Shown here one piece after another: positions 47,846 through 56,674 of a stretch of DNA of 64,000 bases. The notes beneath the pieces were generated by a model, which was given only the letters and a program-made list of their open reading frames with translations, did not search any database and was not told where the DNA came from. Position 1 is the stretch's first letter; every line of letters begins with the position of its first letter. The position numbers were made by a program, and so were the translations under genes. The DNA comes from Variovorax sp. PAMC28562 (GTDB taxonomy: Bacteria > Pseudomonadota > Gammaproteobacteria > Burkholderiales > Burkholderiaceae_C), in contig NZ_CP060296.1 of NCBI RefSeq assembly GCF_014303735.1, forward strand, positions 817,501-881,500. Reading direction: 5' to 3'.

Positions 47846-49522
47846 ATGACCGACATCACCGTTTTCCAGGCGCGCAAGATCATCACCATGAACCCGATGC
47901 AGCCCGAGGCCACGCACGTCGCGGTGCGCGACGGCCGGGTGCTGGCGGTCGGCGACCTGGCACGCATGCAGGCTTGGGGCGAGTTCACGCTCGACGCGCG
48001 TTTTGCCGATGACGTGCTGATGCCCGGCCTGGTCGAAGGCCACTCGCACTTGATGGCCGGCGGTCTCTGGAAATTCCCGTTCGTCGGTTTTCATGCGCGA
48101 ACCGCGCCGGACGGAAAGATCTGGAGCGGCTGCATCGACTTCGACGCGGTGATCGAGCGCCTGTGCACCATCGAAGCCGCCATGACCGACCCGGCCGCAC
48201 CGCTGCTGGCCTGGGGCTTCGATCCGATCTTCTTCGGCATCGAGCGCATGACGGTGCATCACCTCGACCGCGTCTCGACCACGCGCGCCGTCGTCATCCT
48301 GCACGCCAGCCAGCACCTGATGAACGTCAACACGGCGGCGCTGGTGCAGGCCGAAATCACGCGCGACACCGAAATCGAAGGCATCGCGCGCTTCGACAGC
48401 GGCGAGCACATCGGCGAGGCGACGGGCGAACTGCAGGAGTTCGCGGCGATGTTCCCCATCACGCGGCTGACCGGCAACATCTTTCGGGTGGCGGGTGAGA
48501 CCGAAGACAGCCTGCGCATGTTCGGCCAGATGGCGCAGCATGCCGGCGTGACGACCGCGACCGACCTGGTCAACGACCTCTCCGACTTCAATCACGAGTC
48601 GCTCGCCAAGGTGACGTCGGAGCCGGACTTTCCGGTGCGGCTGGTGCCGGCCTACCTGAGCATGGTCGAGGCGGTGAGCATCGATGCGGGCATCGTGCGC
48701 ATCCGCGAACGCCAGGCCATGAACAACGACAAGCTGCACTACGGCTTGGTCAAGATCGTGGTCGACGGATCGATCCAGGGTTTCACCGCGCGCGTGCGCT
48801 GGCCGGGCTATTTCAACGGCGCGCCGAACGGCATCTGGATCCTGCCGCCGACGCAGTTGAAAGCGGCCATCGCGCAGTTCCACGCGGCCGGCTTCCAGTT
48901 GCACATCCACACCAACGGCGACGAAGCGACCGAGCTCGCCATCGACGCCATCGAGGCCGCGCTGCAGACGCATCCACGCGCCGACCATCGCCACACGCTG
49001 CAGCATTGCCAGATGGCCGACGCCGCTCAGTTCATGCGGATGGCGCGGCTGGGCATCTGCGTGAACCTGTTCGCCAACCACCTCTACTACTGGGGCGATG
49101 CGCACCACGAACTGACGATGGGCCCGGACCGCGCGATGCGCATGGACGCCTGCGGTACCGCGCTCGCAGCCGGTGTGCCGCTGGCCATTCATTCCGACGC
49201 GCCGATCACGCCGCTCGGCCCGCTCTTCACCGCGTGGTGCGCCGTCAATCGGCTGACATCGAGCGGCAAGAAGCTCGGAGATGCCGAATGCATTTCCGTC
49301 GCCGATGCGCTCTACGCGATCACGATGGGAGCCGCCTTCACGCTGTCGATGGACCACTTGATCGGCTCCATCGATATCGGCAAGTACGCCGACTTCTGCG
49401 TGCTGGGCGACGACCCAACCGCCGTGCCGCCCGAGGCGCTGAAGGATGTGCCGGTGCTCGGCACCGTGATCGGTGGGCGCGTGCTGGCCTTGCCGAAGAT
49501 CGAATCCTCCAAGGCCGCATGA
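47846..49522 (+). CDS. Amidohydrolase 3 family (YtcJ-like) metal-dependent hydrolase
   Basis: A 558-aa cytoplasmic hydrolase of the amidohydrolase superfamily. The first metal ligands are in GLVEGHSHLM (His66, His68), a Lys/Asp segment is GLVKIVVDGSIQG, and further ligands are in LHIHTNGDEA, HTLQHCQMAD and LAIHSDAPITPLG. The small beta-sandwich formed by the two termini (TVFQARKIITM and GKYADFCVLGDDP) is typical. Such enzymes cleave amides, formamides or cyclic amides. It follows the module 2 transporter and overlaps a CobW-type GTPase by 4 bp, which suggests that the GTPase helps load its metal. The substrate is unknown. Confidence 0.88.
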   Translation: MTDITVFQARKIITMNPMQPEATHVAVRDGRVLAVGDLARMQAWGEFTLDARFADDVLMPGLVEGHSHLMAGGLWKFPFVGFHARTAPDGKIWSGCIDFDAVIERLCTIEAAMTDPAAPLLAWGFDPIFFGIERMTVHHLDRVSTTRAVVILHASQHLMNVNTAALVQAEITRDTEIEGIARFDSGEHIGEATGELQEFAAMFPITRLTGNIFRVAGETEDSLRMFGQMAQHAGVTTATDLVNDLSDFNHESLAKVTSEPDFPVRLVPAYLSMVEAVSIDAGIVRIRERQAMNNDKLHYGLVKIVVDGSIQGFTARVRWPGYFNGAPNGIWILPPTQLKAAIAQFHAAGFQLHIHTNGDEATELAIDAIEAALQTHPRADHRHTLQHCQMADAAQFMRMARLGICVNLFANHLYYWGDAHHELTMGPDRAMRMDACGTALAAGVPLAIHSDAPITPLGPLFTAWCAVNRLTSSGKKLGDAECISVADALYAITMGAAFTLSMDHLIGSIDIGKYADFCVLGDDPTAVPPEALKDVPVLGTVIGGRVLALPKIESSKAA

Positions 49523-50538
49523 GCAACGAAACGACTCGCACCCAGGCCGGCCGCATTCCGCTCACCGTCATCGGCGGCTTTCTGGGCAGTGGCAAGACCA
49601 CGCTGCTCAACCATCTGCTCAAGCACAACGACGGTCGCCGGCTCGCCGTGCTGGTCAACGACTTCGGCGCCATCAATGTCGACGCCGCGCTGGTCGTCTC
49701 GCGTGGCGCCGACACCATCAGCCTGCAGAACGGCTGCGTGTGCTGCCAGATCGGCGGCGACCTGACCGACGCACTGATCCGCGTCATCGGCAGCACACCG
49801 CCACCCGATGCCATCGTCATCGAAGCGAGCGGCGTGTCAGACCCCTGGCGCATCGCGCAGGTCGGGCTGTCGGACCCCGCACTGGCGCTCGACGGCGTGA
49901 TCGTCATGGTGGATGCGACGTCGGTGCTCGCGCAGGCCGACGACCCGTTGCTTGGCGACACGGTGTTGCGCCAGCTGCGCGCCGCAGACCTCCTCGTGCT
50001 GAACAAATGCGACCGTGCCGACGAACTCGCCATGCAGCGCCTGCACGACTGGCTCGATGCCAACGCGCCCGACATCCCGCACTTCGAGACCCACTTCGCG
50101 CAAGTGCCGCTCGCCCTGCTCGGCGCACCGGGCTGGCCGCGGGACATGGAGGCGCCTGCGCAGGACGATGCCGGCCTGGCGCTGCACGGCGATCTCTTCG
50201 CGAGCTGGTCGAATTCGGCCGACGTCACCTACCACGCGGCCGCACTGCGCGAACTGCTGCGCGCCATGCCCGAGGGCGTGCTCCGGCTCAAAGGGGTGAT
50301 CAGGACCGACCTGCACGGCTGGGCCGTGCTGCAATTTTCGGGTCGGCACGGATCGCTCCGGGCCTGGCCACCAAGACACCCGTTGCCGATCGACGGCGCG
50401 GCCAGCGCCATCGTGGCCATCGGGCTGCGCGACCGACTCCCCACAGCAGCGCTCGCTCTCGCCTTGCACAAGGCAGTGAAGGCGCGGACCGAAGACGCGC
50501 CCACTGCAGCGTCGCCTCTCCCTGAAAGCACCGACTGA
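49519..50538 (+). CDS. CobW/COG0523-family G3E GTPase (metallochaperone)
   Basis: A 339-aa GTPase. Walker A GGFLGSGKTTLL is at 19-30, the metal-binding GCVCC with Cys73, Cys75 and Cys76 at 72-76, the Walker B-like IVIEASGVSDP near 99-109, and the guanine-specificity NKCD at 162-165. The C-terminal CobW domain (about 230-320: VLRLKGVIRTD...WAVLQFSG) is present. Characterised relatives deliver Zn2+, Co2+ or nitrile-hydratase metal to client enzymes. It overlaps the amidohydrolase gene (ATGA at 49519), so that metalloenzyme is the obvious candidate client. Confidence 0.9.
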   Translation: MSNETTRTQAGRIPLTVIGGFLGSGKTTLLNHLLKHNDGRRLAVLVNDFGAINVDAALVVSRGADTISLQNGCVCCQIGGDLTDALIRVIGSTPPPDAIVIEASGVSDPWRIAQVGLSDPALALDGVIVMVDATSVLAQADDPLLGDTVLRQLRAADLLVLNKCDRADELAMQRLHDWLDANAPDIPHFETHFAQVPLALLGAPGWPRDMEAPAQDDAGLALHGDLFASWSNSADVTYHAAALRELLRAMPEGVLRLKGVIRTDLHGWAVLQFSGRHGSLRAWPPRHPLPIDGAASAIVAIGLRDRLPTAALALALHKAVKARTEDAPTAASPLPESTD

Positions 50539-50567
50539 ACACCACCGCTACCGCACCCGCCCCGCTG

Positions 50568-51482
50568 ATGGGCCGCGACCTGCTCGCTGCGCTCGGCGTG
50601 GTTGTCATCTGGGGCCTCAACTTCGTAGCGATGAAATATTCGTTGCGCGACTTCACCCCATTCCAGCTCGGCACCTTGCGCTACGTGTTCGCGGTGCTCC
50701 CGCTGATGCTCTTCGTCAAACGGCCGACGCTCTCGTGGCGCTGGCTGGTGCCCGCCGGGCTCGCGCAGTTCGGCCAGTTCGGCCTGCTGTTCGTGGCCTT
50801 GCAGATCGGCATGACGGCGGCGCTGGCGTCGGTGCTGATGCAGACGCAAGTGTTCTTCACGACCCTGCTCGGCGTCGTGCTGCTGCACGAGCGCCTGAGT
50901 GGCCCGCTGCGGGCCGGCCTGGCGTTGGCGGCGATCGGGCTCGGGTGCTTCGCGGCCAATTTCGTCGGCGGCGGCGCGACGGGTGGCATCACGCTGGCGA
51001 GCCTGGTGCTCAACCTCTTTGCTGCTGCGATGTGGGCGGCCTCCAACATCGTCGCGCGCCGGGCACAGCGCGCCAGTCCGGGCTACGACCCGCTGCAGTT
51101 CGTCGTGTGGATGTCGCTGGTACCGATCCTGCCGTTTGCCGTGATGGCATGGCTGTTCGATCCGCCTGCGTTGCGCTGGCAATGGACGCACGCAAGCCTG
51201 GGCGCATGGGCCGGTGTCGCGTACCTGGGCTGGTTCGCGACCGTGGTGGCCTATGCGCTGTGGACCTCGCTGCTCAAGCGGCATCCGGCCAATCGCGTCG
51301 CGCCCTTCAGCCTCGGCGTGCCGATCATCGGACTCGCAGCCGGCATGCTCACGCTCGGCGAACGGGTGTCGGCATGGCAGTGGGCCGGCAGCGGCTGCGT
51401 GGTGGCGGCGCTGGCGGTCGTGATGTTCGGGGGGCGCATGGCGGCGCGCTGGTTTGGGAGCGCCATTCCGTCCAGGGGTTGA
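50568..51482 (+). CDS. DMT-superfamily (EamA) transporter
   Basis: A 304-aa membrane protein with about ten helices in two EamA repeats (first repeat VVVIWGLNFVAMKYSLRDFTPFQLGTLRY; second beginning about residue 140 with LVLNLFAAAMWAASNIVARRA). The family mostly exports amino acids and metabolites, and RhaT/YdcZ/EamA-like roles cannot be distinguished. It ends the module 2 run. The ATG at 50568 has no clear Shine-Dalgarno. A CTG at 50535 overlapping the CobW stop would add MNTTATAPAPL-like residues and restore the ATGA-style coupling seen elsewhere, so the true start may be there. Confidence 0.85.
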   Translation: MGRDLLAALGVVVIWGLNFVAMKYSLRDFTPFQLGTLRYVFAVLPLMLFVKRPTLSWRWLVPAGLAQFGQFGLLFVALQIGMTAALASVLMQTQVFFTTLLGVVLLHERLSGPLRAGLALAAIGLGCFAANFVGGGATGGITLASLVLNLFAAAMWAASNIVARRAQRASPGYDPLQFVVWMSLVPILPFAVMAWLFDPPALRWQWTHASLGAWAGVAYLGWFATVVAYALWTSLLKRHPANRVAPFSLGVPIIGLAAGMLTLGERVSAWQWAGSGCVVAALAVVMFGGRMAARWFGSAIPSRG

Positions 51483-51511
51483 AGCGACCTGGCACCAATC
51501 CTGCAAGCGCA

Positions 51512-51553
51512 TTGACAGTAGATTGTTTATGGTTAAAGTATTTACCTATAAAC
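51512..51553 (+). promoter_or_regulatory. Promoter with overlapping operator upstream of the liv-type operon
   Basis: TTGACA (51512-51517, perfect -35) and TAAAGT (51534-51539) are 16 bp apart in an AT-rich patch. A near-palindrome, GTTTATGGT (51525-51533) and ACCTATAAAC (51544-51553), is centred on the -10, the usual place for a repressor site. CGGAG lies before the ATG at 51586. Confidence 0.6.
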
Positions 51554-51625
51554 GGTTTTTTCCAATCCATCTTGTCGGAGCGTTCATGTCCCTGTTCACC
51601 GTGACCCCGTGACTCCGACTACGCA

Positions 51626-52546
51626 GTGACCGGCATCCTCCTCCTCGAACAGCTGCTGAACGGCCTCGGCTACGGCCTGATGCTGTTCCTCCTCGCAGCC
51701 GGGCTCACGCTGGTGTTCGGCATCATGGACGTGCTGAACCTGGCGCACGGCTCGCTCTTCATGGCTGGCGCCTACGTGGCCGCCGAGGCGCACACGCGCA
51801 CCGGCTCGTTCGCAGCGGCGATCGTCATCGCGGTGCTGGTCACCGTCATCGTCGCGCTGTTGCTCGAAGTGCTGTTGATGCGTCGCCTCTACCAGCGCGA
51901 CCATCTGGCGCAGGTGCTCGCGACCTTCGGCGTGATCCTGGTGGCCGACGACATCGTCACGATGATCTGGGGCCCGTCGCCGGTGATGGCGCCGACACCC
52001 GCTGCGCTGTCGGGGCCCATCGAAATCATTGCGGGGCTGCCCTATCCGTCTTACCGCCTCGTCATCCTGGCCGGCGGCATGCTCGTCGCGCTGGCGCTGT
52101 GGCTGCTGGTCAACCACACGCGCATCGGCATGCGGGTGCGCGCGGGCGCATCCGACCGGCCGATGGCCGAGCTGATGGGCGTGCGCGTCGGCCGTATCTT
52201 CAACGGCATCTTCCTGCTCGGTGCCGCACTGGCCGCACTGGCCGGTGCGCTGATGGGGCCGATCGTCGCGGTGCAGGTCGGCATGGGCGAGCAGATTTTG
52301 ATTCCAGCGCTGGTCGTGCTGGTGATCGGCGGCATCGGCTCCGTGCGTGGCGCGTTCGTCGCGGCGCTGCTGGTCGGTCTGGTCGACACCATCGGCCGGG
52401 CGTTCGTGCCGATGTTGCTGCGCGCCACCTTGCCGCCCTCTACCGCGGCCGACCTCGGCCCGCTGTTCGCCGAAGTGGCGATGTACGCGCTGATGGTGAT
52501 CGTGTTGATCTTCCGGCCCTCGGGCCTGTTCTCGGCCAGAGCATGA
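51626..52546 (+). CDS. Branched-chain-type ABC permease LivH (5' end probably frameshifted)
   Basis: A 306-aa permease of the LivH type with eight or so helices: LNGLGYGLMLFLLAAGLTLVFGIMDVLNLAHGSLFM, the LATFGVILVADDIV stretch, GMRVRAGASDRPMAELMGV and GEQILIPALVVLVIGGIGSVRGAF. The GTG at 51626 is the only start in this frame and has no Shine-Dalgarno. A good one (GGAG) precedes an ATG at 51586 that reads MSLFTVTP and stops. Removing one C from CCCC (51605-51608) joins that ATG to the permease as MSLFTVTRDSDYAVTG. The gene may therefore be frameshifted, or the run may be a sequencing error. Confidence 0.86.
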   Translation: MTGILLLEQLLNGLGYGLMLFLLAAGLTLVFGIMDVLNLAHGSLFMAGAYVAAEAHTRTGSFAAAIVIAVLVTVIVALLLEVLLMRRLYQRDHLAQVLATFGVILVADDIVTMIWGPSPVMAPTPAALSGPIEIIAGLPYPSYRLVILAGGMLVALALWLLVNHTRIGMRVRAGASDRPMAELMGVRVGRIFNGIFLLGAALAALAGALMGPIVAVQVGMGEQILIPALVVLVIGGIGSVRGAFVAALLVGLVDTIGRAFVPMLLRATLPPSTAADLGPLFAEVAMYALMVIVLIFRPSGLFSARA

Positions 52547-53532
52547 AGCAGCGCGACGCCACTTCCACCGTCGTCCTCGCGATCGTATTCGTGCTGCTGG
52601 CGGCGTTTCCGCTGGTCGCGCCATTGCTCGGGCTGGAGTTCTACATCGGCTTCGTGCGGCGCGTGCTGGTCGTCGCGCTGGCCGCCGCGAGCCTGAATTT
52701 CATCCTCGGCTTCGGCGGCATGGTGGCGCTCGGTCATGCCGGCTTCATTGGCATCGGCGCATACACGGTCGTGGCGCTGAGCGATGTGGGCGTGATGTCG
52801 GCGTGGCTTCTGTGGCCGGCCGCTGCGCTGGTCGCTGGCGCAGTGGCGGCGCTCGTCGGCACCGTCGCGCTGCGCACGCGCGGCGTGTACTTCATCATGA
52901 CCACGCTGGCCTTCGCGCAGATGCTGTACTTCGTCGTCGTCTCGCTGCGCCGCTATGGCGGTGACGACGGCTACACGCTGCCGGCGCGGCCGACCCTGTT
53001 GCCGGGCCTCGACCTGGCCGACGACTCGACCTTCTATTGGGTCGTGCTGGTGCTGGTCTCGCTCACGCTGCTGTGGCTGCACCGCGCCACGCGCTCACGC
53101 TTCGGCTATGCGCTGATGGGCATCAGAGACAACGAGACGCGCATGCGTGCGCTGGGTTATCCGGTGTTCCGGCTGCAGCTCGTCGCCTTCGCCATCGCGG
53201 GTGCCATCGCTGGCCTTGCCGGTGCGCTGCTGGCTGGCGGCAACGGCTTCGTCAGCCCGGCGACCATGCACTGGACGCAGTCGGCCACGCTGTTGGTGAT
53301 GGTCGTCATCGGCGGGCTCGGGCGCAGCTGGGGCGGGCCGGTGGGTGCGGTCGTGTGGCTGCTGCTCGAGGAAGTGTTGAAGCAGTCCACGGACCATTGG
53401 CATCTGCCGCTGGGGTTGCTGTTGATCGCGGTGGCACTGTGGGCGCCCAAGGGGTTGGCGGCGTTGTACAGGCGCAGAAACTCCCTTACCCCAACCCTCT
53501 CCCCCGAGGGGAGAGGGGGTAGTCGGATATGA
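52543..53532 (+). CDS. Branched-chain-type ABC permease LivM
   Basis: A 329-aa permease: LNFILGFGGMVALGHAGFIGIGAYTV, LRTRGVYFIMTTLAFAQMLYF, FGYALMGIRDNETRMRALGYPVFRLQLVAFAIAG and VVIGGLGRSWGGPVGA are standard LivM features. It overlaps the LivH stop (ATGA at 52543) and the LivG start (53529). The last 17 residues (NSLTPTLSPEGRGGSRI) are encoded by a dispersed-repeat palindrome rather than ancestral sequence, so the natural C-terminus has been replaced. Confidence 0.9.
   Translation: MKQRDATSTVVLAIVFVLLAAFPLVAPLLGLEFYIGFVRRVLVVALAAASLNFILGFGGMVALGHAGFIGIGAYTVVALSDVGVMSAWLLWPAAALVAGAVAALVGTVALRTRGVYFIMTTLAFAQMLYFVVVSLRRYGGDDGYTLPARPTLLPGLDLADDSTFYWVVLVLVSLTLLWLHRATRSRFGYALMGIRDNETRMRALGYPVFRLQLVAFAIAGAIAGLAGALLAGGNGFVSPATMHWTQSATLLVMVVIGGLGRSWGGPVGAVVWLLLEEVLKQSTDHWHLPLGLLLIAVALWAPKGLAALYRRRNSLTPTLSPEGRGGSRI
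53481..53520. repeat. REP-like palindrome fused to the livM 3' end
   Basis: CCCTCTCCCC (53495-53504) and GGGGAGAGGG (53508-53517) form a perfect 10-bp stem with a 3-nt loop. The preceding CTTACCCCAA completes a pattern I recall from dispersed intergenic repeats in proteobacteria; translated, such repeats give LTPTLSPEGRG. Here it lies inside the coding end of livM, just before livG. Confidence 0.8.
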
Positions 53533-54280
53533 GTCTTTTCAGGATCGAAGGACTGGTCAAGCGCTTCGGCGGGCTGGTCGCGACCGACCATGTCAACCTG
53601 ACGGTCGAGCGCGGTGAAGTGCATGCGCTGATCGGGCCGAACGGCGCCGGCAAGACCACGCTGGTCAACCTCATCACCGGCCTGTTGAAGTCCGATGGCG
53701 GGCGCATCCTGCTCGACGAAAAAGACATCACCCGGCTCACCGACCATCAGCGCGTGTCGGCCGGCATGTCGCGCTGCTTCCAGGTGACACGGGTGTTCGC
53801 CAAAGAGACGGTGCACGACAACTTGATGCTCGCAGCGCAGGCGCACGCCGGCAGCAGCCTGCGCTTCATGGCGCCACGTGCCAACGAAACCGCGCTGACG
53901 CAACGCGCCATCGCGCTGGCCGATCGCGTGGGGCTCGGTGCCGAGCGCGACCGCATCGCCGGCACCTTGCCGCACGGCGCGCAACGCGCGCTCGACGTGG
54001 CACTGGCGCTCGCCGCCGACCCCAAGCTGCTGCTGCTCGACGAGCCGATGGCCGGCATGGGTCCGGACGAATCCGCGCGCATGGTCAAGCTCATCGACTC
54101 GCTGCGCGCCGACATGGCGATCCTGCTGATCGAGCACGACATGGACGCCGTGTTCCGCCTGGCCGACCGGCTCACGGTGCTGGTGCAGGGCAAGGTGCTG
54201 ATGACCGGCACGGCCGAAGAAGTGCGCGGTCATCCGGACGTGCAGGCGGTCTATCTCGGCACCGAAGCGGAAGGCCATTC

Positions 54281-54284
<4 letters not shown>
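53529..54284 (+). CDS. Branched-chain-type ABC ATPase LivG
   Basis: A 251-aa ATPase: Walker A GPNGAGKTT, Q-loop MSRCFQVTRVFAKETV, Walker B LLLLDEPMAGMGPDE and switch IEHDMDAVF. The signature reads LPHGAQRAL where LivG proteins usually have LSHGEQR or LSYGQQR, so the Ser that contacts ATP is replaced by Pro and Glu by Ala. It overlaps livM and livF by 4 bp each. Function is probably retained in the heterodimer, where the LivF signature is normal, but activity could be asymmetric. Confidence 0.9.
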
Positions 54285-55027
<743 letters not shown>

Positions 55028-55037
55028 CGTCCGCCTC

Positions 55038-55688
55038 ATGCCCCGCATCGCACTCATCCACGCACTCACCCATTCGGTCGCCCCGATCAACGACGCTTTC
55101 GTGCGCGACTGGCCCGAAGCGATCCGCATGAATCTGATGGACGACAGTCTCTCGGCCGACCTCGCGCGCAGTGCAAGCAGGCTGGACGATGCGATGCACC
55201 GGCGCTTCATGGCGCTCGGTGACTACGCCGTGTCGAGCGGCGCCGACGGCATCCTGTTCACCTGCTCGGCGTTCGGGCCCTGCATCGAAGCGGTCGCGGC
55301 ACGGCATCCGGGCATCCCCGTTTTGAAACCGAACGAGGCGATGGTCGCCAAAGCCCGGGCCGGCATCGGCAAGCTTGGGCTGATCGCCACCTTCGCCGCG
55401 ACGCTGGTGTCGATGCCGCCCGAGTTCGGCCCCGATATCGCGCTCGATACGGCGCTGGCCGAAGGCGCACTCGATGCGCTCGACGCCGGTGACGGAGCCC
55501 GCCACGACGCGCTCATCGCCGAGCAGGCGGCATGGCTGCGCGACAAGGGCTGCACCCGCATCGCGCTGGCGCAGTTCAGCATGGCACGTGCCCGCGCGGC
55601 CTGCGAAGACGCGTCGGGCCTCCCGGTGCTCACGACGGTCGACAGCGCCGTCGCCGCGCTGCGTGCGCGACTCTCCAACGCCCACTGA
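55038..55688 (+). CDS. Asp/Glu/hydantoin racemase-family protein
   Basis: A 216-aa protein of the Asp/Glu racemase superfamily. MPRIALIHALTHSVAPINDAF opens it, the first catalytic Cys76 is in ILFTCSAFGP, and the second half has GKLGLIATFAATLVS and IALAQFSMARA. The second Cys of true two-base racemases is replaced here (AQFSMA), so it may be a decarboxylase, isomerase or one-base enzyme instead. The start at 55038 is 10 bp after the LivF stop; longer extensions are rejected. It probably acts on the acid imported by the adjacent Liv-type transporter. Confidence 0.8.
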   Translation: MPRIALIHALTHSVAPINDAFVRDWPEAIRMNLMDDSLSADLARSASRLDDAMHRRFMALGDYAVSSGADGILFTCSAFGPCIEAVAARHPGIPVLKPNEAMVAKARAGIGKLGLIATFAATLVSMPPEFGPDIALDTALAEGALDALDAGDGARHDALIAEQAAWLRDKGCTRIALAQFSMARARAACEDASGLPVLTTVDSAVAALRARLSNAH

Positions 55689-55749
55689 GAAGCCAAGCGC
55701 CGCCCGGTTCTGACGTACAGCGGGGCGTATAAGCGTGGGTACAGACCCC

Positions 55750-56580
55750 ATGCGCCGACTGCGTTTTCTCACCGACCGCCACCGCTCGCCCGCCAGCAAC
55801 AGGGCGCTCGGGTTGCTGCTCGCCTTCAACGCCGGCGCCATCAACGCAGGCGGCTTCCTGGTGCTGCACATGTACACCTCGCACATGACCGGCTTCGCGT
55901 CGCAGTTGGCCGACGGGCTGGTGCTCGGCAACACCGAGTTGTTTCTCAACGCGCTCGGCGCCGTGCTGGCATTCATGAGCGGCGCCGCCGTCTGCGCCAT
56001 CCTGGTGAACTGGGGCCGGCAGCACCGGCTGCACAGCGTCTATGCGCTGCCGTTGCTGCTCGAAGCCGCGCTGCTGTTCCCCTTCGGACTGATGGGCGCC
56101 ATCACACTGACCTGGTCGACCCCTTTCGCGGTGCCGCTCACCGTGCTGCTGCTGGCTTTCATGATGGGCTTGCAGAACGCGGTGGCTTCCAAGACATCGG
56201 GCGGCAGCATCCGCACCACGCACATGACCGGCAACATCACCGACCTGGGCATGGAGCTGGGCAAGATGCTGTACTGGAACCGGCGCAGCCACCATGCCGC
56301 TTCTGCCGTGCACTACGACCGGCCCCGCATGGTCACGGCGGGTGGACTGATCGGTATGTTCGTGCTGGGTGGAACGGTCGGCGCATTGGGCTTCAAGTAC
56401 GTCGGCTTCGTCTGCGTGGTTCCGCTGGCGGTGATGCTGCTGGCGTTGTCGATGCCGCCGCTCATTCGCGATGTGCCGCGGTCGCCGGTGCTGTCACGCT
56501 TGCTGGGGCGTGTGGGCCGGCGTCCGCCGGTGCGCACGACACGCAAGCCGCACACCGATTCCGATTCCCGCGGGCCCTGA
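55750..56580 (+). CDS. DUF1275 (YoaK) family membrane protein
   Basis: A 276-aa protein with six or seven helices. The family hallmarks are LAFNAGAINAGGFLVLHMYTSHMTGFASQLAD in the first half and FMMGLQNAVASKTSGGSIRTTHMTGNITDLGMELG in the middle. No function is established for the family, though transporter-like roles are often proposed. An in-frame GTG at 55735 is an alternative start. The C-terminus is a basic tail (GRVGRRPPVRTTRKPH). It follows the racemase-family gene on the same strand after 61 bp and may be the last gene of that transcript. Confidence 0.85.
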   Translation: MRRLRFLTDRHRSPASNRALGLLLAFNAGAINAGGFLVLHMYTSHMTGFASQLADGLVLGNTELFLNALGAVLAFMSGAAVCAILVNWGRQHRLHSVYALPLLLEAALLFPFGLMGAITLTWSTPFAVPLTVLLLAFMMGLQNAVASKTSGGSIRTTHMTGNITDLGMELGKMLYWNRRSHHAASAVHYDRPRMVTAGGLIGMFVLGGTVGALGFKYVGFVCVVPLAVMLLALSMPPLIRDVPRSPVLSRLLGRVGRRPPVRTTRKPHTDSDSRGP

Positions 56581-56607
56581 GCCTTGTGGCCACCTTTTGA
56601 GGCGGCC

Positions 56608-56646
56608 GTTTCAAGCCGCTGTTTCAAGCCGCTGTTTCAACCCGCG
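56608..56646. repeat. 13-bp direct repeat, three copies
   Basis: GTTTCAAGCCGCT occurs twice exactly (56608-56620, 56621-56633), followed by a third copy with two differences (56634-56646), in the gap between convergent genes. No function is evident. Confidence 0.75.
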
Positions 56647-56674
56647 ACTGGCACCCTTCCGGCTTCAAGACAGG

